This document shows positions 1 through 11,799 of a DNA stretch of 64,000 bases, one piece after another. Positions within the stretch are counted from its first letter, which is position 1; each line of letters starts with the position of its first letter. Both the position numbers and the translations under genes were made by a program. The notes under the pieces are model-generated. The model saw only the letters and a program-made list of their open reading frames with translations. It was not told the DNA's origin and did not search any database. This DNA is from Zizania palustris. Lineage: Eukaryota > Streptophyta > Magnoliopsida > Poales > Poaceae. Location of the stretch: contig JAAALK010000708.1 in the NCBI GenBank assembly GCA_019279435.1, positions 1-64,000 of the forward strand, written 5' to 3'.

Positions 1-899
1 CTTCGATAGCCTTCGGCCTAGAGCCTGACATTGGCGAAGCATGTTTCTATCCGGAAAAGTAATTTCTAAGTCTCAAGGTTCTTTCTAGAGCCCTCTGGAG
101 CGAAGCCTCTGAACCCCGTTCGGAGTCCTCCGGAGTGAAGCCTACAAGCTCCCTTGAAGTTTGCCAGAAGCCAAGTCTCAGGCTAGTTTCGGAGTTATCC
201 TCCGGGCTAACTTCGGAGTTAACCTTCGAGCCATGATCGGAGTTAACCTTCGAGCTCCTTTCGGAGCTCCCCAGAGCCAGTCTCCGGACCCTTTCCATCC
301 GATTCAAAGCTAAGTCTCCGAGAACCCAGTTCGGAGTTCAGTTCGGAGTATACTTCGAAGCCCACTTCAGAGTGTACTTCGAAGCCTTCCTTGCGGCCTC
401 CGCCTAAAGAGCTCCGACCCCTACTTCGAACCCAGAAAATATATGTACCTCTCTATAGTGTAGAAGTCATACCAGGGGCCCCTCTGCCCCTAGTATGTCA
501 TTTAGCTGGTCAAGAAGTGACGTTTATCTGACACGTCTATAAAGTTGTAAAGCACTTTGTACAGTAGACTAGCCTTTCTTTCCCTTTTTGCCCCTATAAG
601 CCTATAATTTATAGAGGGCATTTAGGTCTTTTCCTTTGGCCTGCGTGCCTATAAAAGTAGGGCCAAGCCCTTGTAATAGTTCACCGGCTCAAGGGCCATG
701 AGAGCCCTGAGATTCCTTAGACTCCATCGAGGCATACTATGCCAAATCCACCACAAACTGGACGTAGGGCTATTATCCCTTAGGGGAGGTCCGAACCAGT
801 ATAAATCTTTTCTCTTTCTGAGAGAACCCTTCGAAGTTCATTTTACACACTATACACACATACAAAACCTGTGCTGTAGCTAACACAATTGCTACAACA
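1..899 (+). repeat. 5' LTR of element A (left edge outside window)
   Basis: Base 1 aligns with base 5951 of the right copy, so about 48 bases of LTR lie outside the window. It ends in ACAACA directly before the PBS. It contains many short GGAGT/CGAAG-type motifs and a TATA box near 650. Confidence 0.85.
650..657 (+). promoter_or_regulatory. TATA box of element A LTR promoter
   Basis: TATAAAAG lies about 250 bases before the LTR end. The same motif sits at the matching place in the right LTR (near 6598) and in both LTRs of element B on the minus strand, so it is probably the sense-strand LTR promoter. Confidence 0.6.
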
Positions 900-920
900 G
901 TTGGCGCCGTCCGTGGGGAC
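900..920 (+). other. Primer binding site of element A
   Basis: TTGGCGCCGTCCGTGGGG follows the LTR end directly. The identical stretch occurs on the minus strand next to the right LTR of element B (39247-39266). This fixes the transcription sense of the element as plus and shows that the internal ORFs are antisense. The tRNA is not assigned. Confidence 0.8.
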
Positions 921-2000
921 CTTAGTCCTAAAAGCTAAGTTCCCTGCCACTGTCTGCAATTCGAAGTGCGCTTGAGGGGGGAGCTTCGAAGCTTTCTTGC
1001 TTCGCGCACCCTCCGGCAAGGGGCTTCAGGTCCAGTTCGAAGGCCTTCTTCGCCTTCCTCCATCCTTCGTGCTTCGGAGCTCACCCTTCGGTAAGGGGCT
1101 CCGCATCGCGTGTCGAAGGCCGTTAAAGCCCCAGGGGCTACGAGGCAAGTTTTCACCCACTTTGCGAGGTATGTACATAGTCCGAAGTACCACTCCGATG
1201 TACAAATTTGCAATTATTTTAGTATGAAATCTAAGCCCTGCTTCGCCTTAAAATCGAATCCTTTCTTTGACTTTAAAGCAAAACTTTGTTCAAAAACCCG
1301 AAGCCTTGCTTCGTCTTATTTAAAATTCTAAGCCTTGCTTCGCTTTACAAAATCCGGAGTACCCCTCCGAAGGCTACACAGTGCCTCCGGGCCCGTAGCA
1401 GTGGGATGAAAGGACTCCGGGCCACTGGCCCGATGCGTCCAAGGACTCCAGGTCATCGACCTGATGCGTCTGGGATACGAAGGCCACCGGCTTAACGTAT
1501 CCCAGAATCCCAAGATCGATTCTCGGTATTCAGAGTCGAAGGTGGCTCAGAGCGAAGGCAGCTCACCATCATAGGTTCGGTGAATCCACACCAAATATCC
1601 TTTTCACTACAGGATCAAGCTCAAGAAGCCTTGCTTCACTATCTAAACACGCACCGAGGCTGTGCTTCGCATTACGTGATCTAATCTAATAATTAAGCAT
1701 CTCGAAGTCATGCTTCGCTTAAAATCTAAGTGCGTTCGGAGCCTCTCTCATGCACAACATCCAAATCAAAGCATGTGAAGCATGCTTCGCTTAATTTGGC
1801 TATGCTGAAGCCTTGCTTCACTCCAAATTAATGCATTTGAAGCCCAAAAGAGGTCTTCGCTTGATGTGATATAAGCATCTGAAGCCGCCAAAAAGGCGCA
1901 CCCCTTCGCATTTTTAATTGCCCGCACCAGCAACGACTAAGTCCCTAGCTGCCACGAGCAAGGGGATAAGTATGTATGTGAAGTGTGCGAATGAAATGCG
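921..2000 (+). repeat. Non-coding leader of element A with GAAGC/GCTTC inverted-repeat motifs
   Basis: No convincing gene. The stretch has recurrent short inverted repeats of the form GAAGC-spacer-GCTTC (for example around 1305, 1330, 1690, 1775 and 1815), usually about 30-60 bases apart. It matches the leader of element B (37820-39240), where the array is tighter and more regular. Small ORFs here are products of the repeats. Confidence 0.6.
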
Positions 2001-2018
2001 CAGTACGAGCATGACAAG

Positions 2019-2670
2019 CTAAAACGTTCGAAGCAATAAAATCATGCGAAGCATGCAGACGAAGTATGCAAATACAACATGCGAAGCACGTAGACGAAGT
2101 ATGTAAATACAACAAATCTCATTCATTGAATGATAATTGAGAAGTATCTTACAAATACACTTCAAAAGCAAAATTATGAGTAGTCTGTATCTAAGCCTAA
2201 GAAAAAGTGAGCTCATGGCCCCAACCCTCTCTTGCCCTTCTTTCGGCCAGGGCCCCCTTGGCTGGACGAAGCCTCGTCGGAGCCTGCTCTCCCACGTCCG
2301 GTTCGTCCAGGCCCCGAAGCCCGCAGACCTCATATTCCACTTTGTAGGTTTGTCCAAGTCTGCGAGGCAGGCGGTGCCGTGTTGAAGGCAGAAAAGTCTA
2401 AGGCTTCATCGCTTGCCAAGGCCGTTCGCGAAGGCTGTACCCCCTCACTACGTGAGTCTACTAGGAAGCAGCTTAGGTCTGGCGAGGAAGAACTCCGAAG
2501 GGGCTCCGTCTTCATGGTAGCCAGCAGCTCCTAGGCTACTTCGAGGATGGCTTCGCCGTTAGGCCCCCTCGGAAGTTTAAGCCGAGGGGGCATTCAGACC
2601 TAGCAACCTCGAGGACCACCCATAATTGGTGAAGTTCTTTAGAGTCCTCAAGTACTTCGTGGTCATCATT
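2019..2670 (-). pseudogene. Remnant of second antisense ORF (aORF2) of element A
   Basis: Minus-strand segments match the open 165-codon frame of element B at 37319-37813: a peptide with EALDFSAF and APPAS motifs near 2330-2515 and the overlapping R/P-rich tail frame at 2019-2357. In A the reading is broken into pieces by stops and shifts. I do not recognise the product. It lies just downstream of aORF1 on the same strand, so it may be a second gene or a downstream exon. Confidence 0.45.
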
Positions 2671-2774
2671 TGAAGGATGAGCCTGGGCAGGTATAAAGTA
2701 CCCCCGCATTCATATTAATAAACTGATAAGTTTTACAAGCCTAAAACTAAGAATTACAGGGAGCCTAAGGAGAT

Positions 2775-5458
2775 CTACACCTTCGGAGGCGGAGGTGCCG
2801 ACGTCGAAGGCTGAGCTGGCGAGGCCTATGCCCTAGATCGGCGAAGGCAGATGGCCTTCTGGAGTTCGAGGACGTCTTCGCAGCCTTGGGCTTTCCAAGG
2901 CTCCAGAAGGCGGCGCCAGGCTCCACGGATGTCTGCCGGAGGTGTCACCAAGTGTTGGCCTCTGAAGGCCACCGGAGTCACTGAGGTCGCTGCTTCGAGG
3001 TGGTTGCCCCCCACGTCGTGAAGCATTTGCAACACTCCTTGACCCGCCACTCGACCGGCCATTAAGGCGAAGCCCTTCAGAGATTGCTCCGCCGTCACAG
3101 CCACCACCTTCAAAAAATTGACAAGGTCCCCAATTGGGTCCTGACTGCCGAAGTCTGGAGCCCGACACTCGGTCCCTATTTGTTCGAGGATCTCGGTCAA
3201 GCTCAGAGTGGCTTTGTCAATGTTGGCAACGACGAAGTTTTCAAGGCAGTGGCCAGCTTGGCGAAGCTTGGAGTTCTCCTCCGCCAACTGATCTCTGCAT
3301 TCTTTGCAGCTCGGAGCTCTGCTCAGAGCTTGTCGGTCTCCGAGGCCAAGGCTTCCCTTGCCTTGTCGGCCTCATCCCTCGCCGCCTCGGCTGAGGCTTC
3401 GGCCCGCCTTCGCTTCTCGGCTTCCACCGAGACTTCACGTCGGAGGGTGTCCCTCTCCTCCACCAAGCGCATCATCCACCTGTCCGTGGAGGTTGACGCT
3501 GCAGCGTTCATTGCGAAGGCTTGAAAGAGTTCAAGAAAATCATAAGTGTCGATTGAAGAACAAGCATGACTCGAAGGCTGTTTAGGACTTCGCTCACCTG
3601 GGGCTCGAGTGGATGAGTTGAGCCACCAAGCCTCCTGCCTCCGCAGCCGCGCAGCCCTCACGGAAGTCATGGATGGCCGCCTCCATCACGGCCCCCTTCG
3701 GCTGCAGAGGCCAGAAAATTTCCTCCACCTCTACCTCCCGCACAGGCTTCGGCAGGAGCCGGGCTCTGGTCCACCACCTCAATGTCCTCATCGTCTCGAG
3801 GGTCCCCTTCGTCGTGACCGTTGCCTCCATCTTCTTCAGACGAGGAACTTTTGGACTCCGAACTGCTGCTGCTGTTGCTACTGCTGCTGCTGCTACTGGA
3901 GGCCTCCGCTGGCTTCGGTGCGGTGGGCCTCGCACCGGCATCATCTTCTGCAAAAAAAATCAAGTCAATATCCATGTATGAAAAGACAAGTATGTCTAAA
4001 GTGTTTACCTTGATCGGAGATCTCTTTGAAGGTAGAGGGGTCGATGTGTGCCCCCCAATCTTTTTGCTGTGAAGCTGGCGCATCACCCTCTGCGCCCGAG
4101 GTCATCATCGTTGCAGCCTTAGCCACCACCTCGGTGGCTGCTGCCGGAGCCCCTGCTGGCTCCGCTTCTGTTTCAGGGTTCGCGACCGTTGCCTCCTCCA
4201 GAGTAGGGGCTTCGATCGCGGGGACCTCCGACCGAGCCCTCAAAGCTTCGGGTTCATCGTCGTCCACCGTCTTCCTTTTGGAGCTGGTTATCGAAGGTAC
4301 CAGATTGGAGAAGTCTGGCAGAGCCTAGACCCCCTCGACATCAAGCGGGGTCCACACTCAGTTCCAGTGCTCCCAGGTCCCCACCAGAGCAAGCCATTGG
4401 GCCTACTCCTCAGGTGTCGCAGCTCCGTCAACACGCTCTGCCGCCATGATGGCCTCCTCCGGAGTCCTCACTTCAAGAACGGCTTCATCAAGATTCCAAG
4501 TCAGGATAAAGTTATTTGGCGAAGTATGAAAGTGGAAAGGCTTCGAAGTATTACCAAGGCATTCTGTTGCCACCTCGTTTAGGCCCCCTCGGCCCGAAGG
4601 TTGGAAGAGACCCTCCGGCCAAGAGCGCGCAAGGGGGCTGAGCCGAAGGGTGATAAACTCCTTCGCGAGGTCCCTCATGCTCATCTTTGCAGCCACCTTC
4701 CGAAGGAGCAGGATCCTCGAGCGAAGGGTGTCGGGGCTCGTCTTCACCACGCCTTCCCACCGGTAAGAGATAAGTGCATTGGTACTCCGAAGGGGAGAGT
4801 TCGCACCGACGGAGGCGTAGAACCACTCTTGATCCCACCTCGAGTACCATTTTCTATTGGCAGCCCTCGCTGGGAAGGCATCCTGATACTCCCTCCGAAG
4901 ATGGAAGTTAGCGCTTCCGAAGGCCAAAGCCCTGTTGATGTGGTCTGCACCCTCCCTCGACTTCGGTTGGCAGTTGGCGTCGTGAAGGGCTACGAAGACG
5001 TTGGCGCGGCCCTCGCAGCCTTCGGCCCTCATGGCCCATTCAAACACTACAAGCCTCGCCACAGCGTTGGGCGACAGTTGAGGAAGCTCGAGGTTGTAAG
5101 CCTTCAAGACTTCGCTCAGCATCCCCACGGCTGGCAATCTGAGGCCGGCTTCGAAGAAGGCCTCGAACAGCACCACTTTGTCAGCCCGAGGCCTCAGTAT
5201 GGCCTCCGACTTCTCTAGCACCCGAAGTTGGATCTTCGGCGAGATCTTCCCTACGCAGGCTCTTCGGACAGACTCCTCTGTCGATATCGAGGCCCTCATC
5301 TCCAAGGTTTGCTCGAAATTATCTGATGGCGATCGAAGATCCTTCGGCCCCAACCGCCTCGTTGCAGGCTTCGCCGCAACTACAGCCACTTCCTATGCTT
5401 GGGCGGAGCTCGATCTCGAGCCCAAGGCCAAAGCCTTCGAAGCAACCTTCTTCGTCAT
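2775..5458 (-). pseudogene. Antisense gene aORF1 of element A ('putative gypsy type transposon' protein), broken
   Basis: The minus-strand gene starts at an ATG at 5458 (MTKKV...), about 145 bases downstream of a TATA box. Its N-terminal ~300 codons show the family core (FEAFFEAGLRLPAVGML, then LELPQLSPNAVARL, FEWAMRAEG, WYSRWDQEWF). Next come an A/T/P-rich linker, a serine/glutamate-rich acidic tract (3850-3900) and a coiled coil (3323-3540). The C-terminal piece ends at an ancestral stop near 2775. Inactivating changes are visible: TAG at codon 22 (5395-5393), several stops in exon 2 around 4325-4410, and TAG at 2828-2826. Intron positions match element B. The function is unknown. The family is known from antisense ORFs of Tat-type elements; assignment is by remembered motifs, not by a search. 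Confidence 0.7.
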
Positions 5459-5600
5459 TTTTGTGGAGCTTCGGCGCGAAGGGCGCTAAAGCTTGTGATG
5501 TGGGCTCCACGCGAAGCTAGAGAGGAGAAGAGAGCGAAGGGTGCAAGGCATTGAGAAGAAAGCAAATGAAAGGTGTGTCGAAGCCATGTGTGGTAAACCC

Positions 5601-5610
5601 CTATTTATAG
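5601..5610 (-). promoter_or_regulatory. TATA box of the antisense gene in element A
   Basis: Read on the minus strand this is CTATAAATAG followed by GGG, about 145 bases before the aORF1 ATG and just inside the right LTR. Element B has the same decamer at the same distance (34346-34355, ATG at 34496). Conservation of motif and spacing in two diverged copies supports a real internal promoter. Confidence 0.65.
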
Positions 5611-5902
5611 GCGGTAAAAATCCCGACGATTCCCATGCCGAAGCCACTAAAAGGTGGTCCTCCAGCGAAGCTGAAGCGAACTGGTGCACTGTAACAGTCA
5701 ATTTTATAGCCGTTGCGAAGTCAATTGATCTCCCTGAGGTTGTTCTGACAGCTGACGCAGGCAATTATTACCTGCGCAAGTCGAAGCCGCCTTCAGTCCA
5801 AGCTCTAAAGGCCTGTTTTCTTTGAAGTTGCCATTTTTACTGTCATTTGTCCCAAGGGCGCATGCACCCCTTCGTCCCGAAGGCCTGCAGGTGAGGGCCA
5901 AC

Positions 5903-6818
5903 TATTGGGGGAATAAGTTTTCCCTTAAATAGGGGCCAAATGATGTCAGTCTTCGACAGCCTTCGGCCCGGAGCCCGACATTGGTAAAGCATGTTTCTAT
6001 CCAGAGAAGTAATTTCTAAGTGTCAAGGTTCTTTCCGGAGTCCTCTGGAGCGAAGCCTCCGAACCCCTTTCGGAGTCCTCTGGAGCGAAGCCTACAAGCT
6101 CCCTTGAAGTTTCCAGAAGCCAAGTCTCAGGCTAGTTTCAGAGTTATCCTCCGGGCTAACTTTGGAGTTAACCTCCGAGCCTTGATCGGAGTTAACCTTC
6201 GAGCTCCTTTCGGAGCTCCCCAGAGCCAGTCTTTGGACCCTTTTCAGCTGATTAGAAGCTAAGTCTCCGAGAACCCAGTTCGGAGTTTAGTTCGGACTAT
6301 ACATCGAAACCCACTTTGGAGTGTACTTCGAAGCCTTCCTTGCGGCCTCCGCCTGAAGAGCTCCGGCTCCTACTCCGAACCCAGAAAATATCTTTACCTC
6401 GCTACAGTGTAGAAGTCATACCAGGGCCCCTCTACCCCTAGTATGTCATTTAGCTGGTCAAGAAGTGACATTTATCTGACACGTCTACAAAGCTGTAAAA
6501 CACTTTGTACAGTAGACTAGCCTTTCTTTCCCTTTTTGCCCCTATAAGCCTATGATTTATAGAGGGCCTTTAGGTCTTTTCCTTTGGCCTGCGTGCCTAT
6601 AAAAGCAGGGCCAAGCCCTTGTAATAGTTCAGCGGCTCCAGGGCCATGAGAGCCCCGAGATTCATTAGACTCCATCAAGGCATACTATGCCAAATCCACC
6701 ACAAACTGGACGTAGGGCTATTATCCCTTAGGGGAGGTCCGAACCAGTATAAATCTTTTCTCTTTCTAAGAGAACCCTTCGAGGTTCATTTTATACACTA
6801 TACACACATACAAAACCT
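5903..6818 (+). repeat. 3' LTR of element A (3' end truncated)
   Basis: Starts TATTGGGGGAATA (not the canonical TGTTGG) after a purine-rich GGTGAGGGCC. It aligns with 1-870 and stops at CAAAACCT, lacking the final ~30 bases found at 871-899. Copia sequence H follows directly. Confidence 0.8.
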
Positions 6819-7566
6819 ATAAATGTCTTTGGTGGCACCACTTGACTTGTTGTTTCTTGAATAAAATACTACAACTCTGTTGTCACAAAATACAATAAGT
6901 GGCTTTGCAAAACTATTTGCCACTTTTAGTCTCGGGACAAAGTTTTTAAGCCATGCAACCTTTCTCGTTGCTTCATAACATGCCACAAATTCTGCTTGCA
7001 TTATCGATGATGCAGTAAAAGATTATTTATAGATTTTCCATGAGATGGCTCCACCTACAAAGGTGAAGATATAGCCTGGTCCATTTAGTATCCACACACA
7101 TCGAAAAAACAACATCTAAATAACTCAAAACTTCAATATTATCATATTTATTATATGTGAGCATGTAATGTTTACTGCCTTGTAAGTACCGCAAGAATTT
7201 TTTAAAAAAGTTCGAGTGGTCTAGTCCTAGATTAGACTGAAATCTACCAAGCATTCCAGTAACAAAAGCAAAGTCTATACACATACATATTTAAGCATAC
7301 ATTAGGTTTTTAATGGCTAAAGCATACAGAACAATCTTCATTTGATCAATTTTAATTTGATTCCTTGGGCTTTGGAATAATCTAAATTTGTCGTTGTTTA
7401 CTATTAGAGCAAGTGTGGCAAAGCACTTACTCATATTATATTTTTGAACTGCTCTTGTTAATGTATGGTTTCTAAGATAATCCTACTCCTTTAGACCTAT
7501 CTTGATGTATTTCAATGCTTATGACGTAAAAGGCTTCATCTAGATCCTTCATATCGAATTTAGAGG

Positions 7567-8105
7567 TGTCGGGGATATGACCCCTAGGTAGCCTAAGATG
7601 GGCTTATCAATCTGAACTGAGAGCAAGCCAAGCCCAACATTGGAGTCCGGTATGTCCCATGAAAGAGGTTTGGTGTCGATAAGGAAAGTTAAGCCCTTGT
7701 CTATGAACTGAATCCTAAATCTAGTATGAACAAATATGTTTATATGAGAATTCTTGTAATTAGGAATTAGCACTCAATTTTGGTATATAATTTTAGGAAT
7801 TAAAGAGACCAACTGGAGATAGAGTCTTGGGTCATTGGGATCACCCCTTGACTATATAAGGGAGGCGAGACACTCCTAGAAACATCTTATTCTTCATGAT
7901 TTCATGCTTTATAAGTTTTGATACCATGTAATACACCAAACCACTAGATGTAGAGCTATTATCCCTTGGGAGGCCCGAACTAATATAAATTTTGGCTTTT
8001 GGCTTTCGAAGTCGACCATCGAGTTTGAAGGCGTTTTGCTTCCCTTACACATTTATTCACAATCTCGGGTACCCCTTGGGTGGACTACTCGATGATTCAC
8101 CAACA
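7567..8105 (+). mobile_element. Solo LTR (gypsy-type, 539 bp) with perfect TSD
   Basis: Begins TGTCGGGGATATGA and ends CACCAACA (TG...CA). It is flanked by AGAGG at 7562-7566 and at 8106-8110. A TATA motif (TATATAAG, 7853-7860) gives plus orientation. No internal region is present, so this is a solo LTR left by LTR-LTR recombination. Removing it together with one TSD copy restores the copia RT reading across the site. The start resembles that of the LTR at 9395 (TGTCGGGAATATGA). Confidence 0.85.
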
Positions 8106-8378
8106 AGAGGACAAAAATCTCTTAGTCTGAAGCAACATATTCTTATCAGTACTAGCTAAAAGTATATCAACCACATATAGTACTAGAATAATTATTTTTC
8201 CACCTTTATTCTTAATGTAGATGCAATTATCGACTTCATTCTCCGCAAATACAAATGTTTCAATAAATTCATCAAATTTAAGATTCCATTGCCTTGACGC
8301 TTGCTCCATAAATAGATTCTTTCACTCTACATCCCATTGGTTACTTGCCTTGCACAACAAAACCTTCATTGAAGTCAT

Positions 8379-8443
8379 TGAATTACATTAGATGGATGTT
8401 AAGACTGCATTTCTAAACGGTGACTTGCATGAGAAAATATAAC
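8379..8443 (+). other. Micro-inversion inside copia fragment H
   Basis: On the plus strand this stretch reads MDVKTAFLNGDLHEKI, a highly conserved copia RT motif. The RT sequence immediately on both sides reads on the minus strand, with the preceding block (RLVAYYDY) at 8450-8480 and the following block (NEGFVVQGK) at 8345-8372. The inverted piece is the one expected between them. End points are approximate to a few bases. Confidence 0.75.
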
Positions 8444-9240
8444 ATTATAGTCATAATAAGCTACTAGTCTCAAGATAATTCTAAAATAATCTTTCTTAGA
8501 GACAAGAGAAAATATATCATTATATTCAATTCCCTCTCTCGGAGTAAAGCCCTTTGCTACAAGCCTTGCCTTGAATCTTTTGATATTCTCTTTAGAGTCA
8601 TATTTTGTTTTGTAGACTCATTTGTAGCCTACTCTTTTGATTCCTTTAGGAATATGTACTAAATCCCAAATATTGTTAATGCTCATATATTTTAGTTCAT
8701 CTCGGATAGCCTCAAGCCATTTGGATGAATGCATACTCGTTATGTCCTCCTTAGATGAAACTGGATCATTTAGCATTCTATCATCTTTGCCTATATAAAC
8801 TTTGTGATATTCTTATTTGTTCATTTAGTGATCACTAGTAGTGGCAAAGAAGATTGAGACTCTTCTTCATGAATTTGTTCATCAAGTGCCATGGGAAATT
8901 GTTGAGATTCAACATTAGACTCAACCGATGGTGTAAATTCAACACTATGAGTTGGAGGCACAACTTTAGAACCTTCAACTATAGGTTATATAGTTTGAGG
9001 CACTTCATGAGGAATTGGAAAAATATTCTCTAGGATCATCGATAATTGAATATGAGCTCGGATCTCCTCAATATCTATTTTTCTTATTTTTGAGCTCCCA
9101 CTGATTTCATTGTTTTCTACAAAGATAGCTTGTCATGTTTTTACAAACTTAGTGACATGGTTAGGACAATAAGTTGATATCCTTTAGACATTTCTGGATA
9201 TCTAATAGAGTGACAACACACGGTCTTAAGATCTATTATG

Positions 9241-9394
9241 TGGGGAAAGCACTGCACAAGGAAAGGGAAGAAAACAAAGGAGCCAACCGAGGGAAGTAGT
9301 GGCTAAGGAAGGATGATTGAAAGGACTTAATATAAAGGAATGATTAGTTACCTAAATAAATTGATTAGCTTCCTTAATCTAAAGGATTGATTAG
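9241..9394. other. Unassigned AT-rich spacer
   Basis: I see no gene or LTR structure here. Short direct repeats based on GATTGATTAG occur at 9330-9394. It separates copia fragment H from the LTR at 9395. Confidence 0.4.
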
Positions 9395-10366
9395 TGTCGG
9401 GAATATGATCTCGGGTACCCTCTCGAGTGGATTTGTGAAGCCCGAGTAGAAGAGGGACCACCAGACACAACATTAAAGGCAATCAGTCAACAATCAATGT
9501 TAACCAGCCTGCTAGTAATCTGTAGTCCAAGGGTTCCCAAGTTCAGCATTCGGGAGTCCTTCCTAACTATATGCAGTCAGACGGTCTCCATCAAGACCCA
9601 ATACGTTCTTTAAATTATCTAATTGTATAATTAATATAACCATTACCACCTGGAGTCATTAACCATGATATGATCATTATCCTCATAATTGGTCATTAAT
9701 GGGGCTCATCACTCATGATTTGTAACCCCCGATATAATTGGTCATGAATAAGGCCATTAATTCACCATCTGTAACCCTTGATCCCTAGAGTATAAAGGGT
9801 TCAGGGGAACCTGTCAAAGGCAGGCACGCTCGGGGACACACACGTTCTAGAAGATGAACTTCCCCAAGTATGACGGCAAGGGAAATCCACTACCCTTCCT
9901 AAACTTCTAAAAATCACTAAGGAAGAGAAGGTATGTATGTCATCATACAATATCACTGATGCCACACAACTCTGGTTTATGTAGATCCAAATAGAAGATG
10001 ACACCCTAGTGTGCCGATCATTTTGAAAGCTCCTAAACCTGCACTTTGGACCACCCCTCTACTCCAATCCCCTGGGTGAGATCATCGTGTGCAAGCACAT
10101 GAGGTCCATGGAGGAGTTTTCATACCTCTTCCATGCACTCTTGACATGCGTAGGCATCCTCACAAAGGCCTAGAGGGTGTAGCTTTTCACCATGGGTCTC
10201 TAGCCACTGCTCAGCCTCGACATCAAGGTCCTCAATCCTTAGTCCCTAGTGGTGGCTATGAGCCTGGCCACAAACTTGAGCTACATGAGCAGCTGTGGCC
10301 TCATCAATAGTGCCAATCGCATCCACCTGCAATTATGGCAAATCCATCCTCCTAGTGCCTAGGACC
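9395..10366 (+). mobile_element. Gypsy fragment G: LTR plus decayed gag, cut by element D
   Basis: A TGTCGGGAATATGA start at 9395 and a TATAAAG box at 9791 look like a plus-strand LTR. Gag-like sequence begins only ~60 bases after the TATA box, so the R/U5 end, PBS and leader appear deleted. The right end is the start of the D LTR at 10367. Confidence 0.5.
9855..10340 (+). pseudogene. Decayed Ty3/gypsy gag (G)
   Basis: Joined readings of the plus frames give gypsy gag landmarks: FPKYDGKGNPLPFLN near 9860, KEEKVCMSSYNITDATQLWF near 9920, FGPPLYSNPLGE near 10045 and SMEEFSYLFHALL near 10110. Several stops and shifts interrupt it. The rest of gag and all of pol are absent, removed or displaced at the insertion of D. 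Confidence 0.6.
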
Positions 10367-11652
10367 TGTTGACACGAAAACGTGCCCCCGCACTTGGGTC
10401 AGTTCAATGATCCAAAAGTGTGCAGATACTTAGGGACAAATCTAAGCGTAACACAGCACCGACATCACGTTCTGACTAACCTTAGCCGTGGTAAGGGGGG
10501 TGGAGTTGCCAGGCAATCAGATCACATAAAATAATCCAATTAGCCGAAAGAGATGTATTAAACAGAATAAATCAACAAACCGGTCGGAGCCTATCTACTT
10601 CGAAGTATGGTGCGAAGGGGGTCACCAAAGTATACCTTCGACGTCTGATGCGAAGTGTCCTGCCGAAGGGTACCTTCGGCGTTCGGACTGATCTGGCCGA
10701 AGATGAACTCCGAATGAATCTGGACGCGACAATCACCTCCGAACAGCGGGGTTCGGCACGAGGTCTCTAATACATCAAGATAAAGAATAATGTCTCAAAC
10801 GCAATGCGCGAGCATGACTTCATCCGGAGCGGAGTACGAGCGTGGAGAAGCCTGTCGTGATGAAGTCTGCTGATGGAGCGTGCAGTCGAAGTAGCGGTCT
10901 CACCGAAGGGTGTTCTTGCAACCTCTAAAACTGATCTCTCAGCTCTAGAGACCTCTGACAAAGTAGCTCCGAACATGGAAACCTGCAACAGAGTGGATTC
11001 AAAGTACCAATTCGGCCTGAGGACCGAATTCTGCTAAGTGTTGCACTAGTAGCGAAGGTAGCAATCTGTTACGTAGATTAGCGGATACTTCACAGGAAAA
11101 GTAACAAGGCGATAGCAATCTATTACGTAGATTAACGGATACTTCACAAGCGAAGTAACAAGGATTACCACTATTCCGAAGTGGCCGTCAGAGGGCTTCC
11201 AAGCAAACCCACGAATAGTATATAAAAGTAAAGATAAAGTAAATGCGATTCAAAGCTAGGGCTTTGTGGTTGATTTGTGTTGGGGGGGTTCTGAACTGGC
11301 TTCGCTCCTGTATTTATAGGGGCTATACCTCTAATATAATCTGCTATAATTCGGCTCAATAGATATAAACACTTAGCCAGAATCGGGTCCAACTCTATCT
11401 CTGCCCAAAGTAGGCCTTCGGCCAAGCCTACCGAAGCCTGCTCCTTGGGCCGAAGCTTCGGTGGGGTGGGCCTCCAAAGGCTTCCTGGCCGAAGGCTGTG
11501 GGCTGGCTGGAAGCTTCCGGAGACCGTAGACCAATGGTCTCTTGGCCCTGTAGGGCTTTGGCCTGACCAGGGACATGTGTATTTTCGGCCCAAATTACCA
11601 AAATTGATATTTTGACAATCTTAAACATTGATGCCATTTTTTGCTATCAACA
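10367..11652 (-). repeat. 3' LTR of element D (1286 bp)
   Basis: Ends are TGTTGA at 10367 and TCAACA at 11652. A minus-strand TATA box (CCTATAAATA) lies at 11311-11320. The purine-rich PPT on the minus strand (AAAAGGTAGGGGGCATG) directly abuts the inner end. Confidence 0.85.
11059..11166. repeat. Tandem duplication (2 x 54 bp) in D LTR
   Basis: TAGCAATCTGTTACGTAGAT at 11059 recurs with few changes at 11113, with matching sequence up to a GTAACAAGG end. The other D LTR is truncated before this point, so it cannot show whether the duplication predates insertion. Confidence 0.8.
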
Positions 11653-11799
11653 CATGCCCCCTACCTTTTAGTGAACTAAGTGAACTAAAAGCACAACGAG
11701 CTAAATACGATACCTTCCATATCGGCCTTTCGACACCTTTTACGTTGTTTGCCACACACTTGGGAAATACCTTTTCAAGTATCTACCATTCAAAGCTCT

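Larger units (their letters stand above)
1..6818 (+). mobile_element. Element A: non-autonomous Ty3/gypsy element with antisense gene
   Basis: Seen: two direct LTR copies (1-899, cut by the window edge, and 5903-6818) flank an internal region that starts with a PBS at 900. No gag, protease, RT or integrase is visible on the plus (element-sense) strand. The long frames lie on the minus strand, antisense to LTR and PBS. Family knowledge: plant Tat-lineage gypsy elements and their non-autonomous derivatives often carry antisense ORFs, and one protein type is the 'putative gypsy type transposon' family (PF04195). Inference: A is a non-autonomous member mobilised in trans. The right LTR lacks its last ~30 bases, so no TSD can be read. 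It is the same family as element B at 33051-40299, in opposite orientation and more decayed. Confidence 0.8.
6819..9240 (-). pseudogene. Ty1/copia pol fragment H (RT and RNase H remnants)
   Basis: Minus-strand translation, from 9240 downwards: an integrase/RT connector (GYPEMSKGYQLY region), the RT N-terminus with ARLVAKGFTP near 8560, LKFDEFIETF near 8260, the VLYVVDILL stretch (normally YVDD) near 8180, and RT/RNase H tails (LRYLQGSKHYML near 7190, AEFVACYEATRKVAWL near 6980). Stops and shifts occur throughout. A solo LTR (7567-8105) interrupts RT exactly between FLSS and KFDMKDL. About 65 bases at 8379-8443 are inverted. No LTR or PBS of its own remains. Motif style suggests a Tork/Angela-type copia element; lineage is uncertain. 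Confidence 0.75.

Noticed and set aside
3821..4072. Poly-leucine ORF on the plus strand
   Set aside because: It is the complement of the serine-rich acidic tract of the antisense gene (AGC/TCC-type repeats); not a gene.
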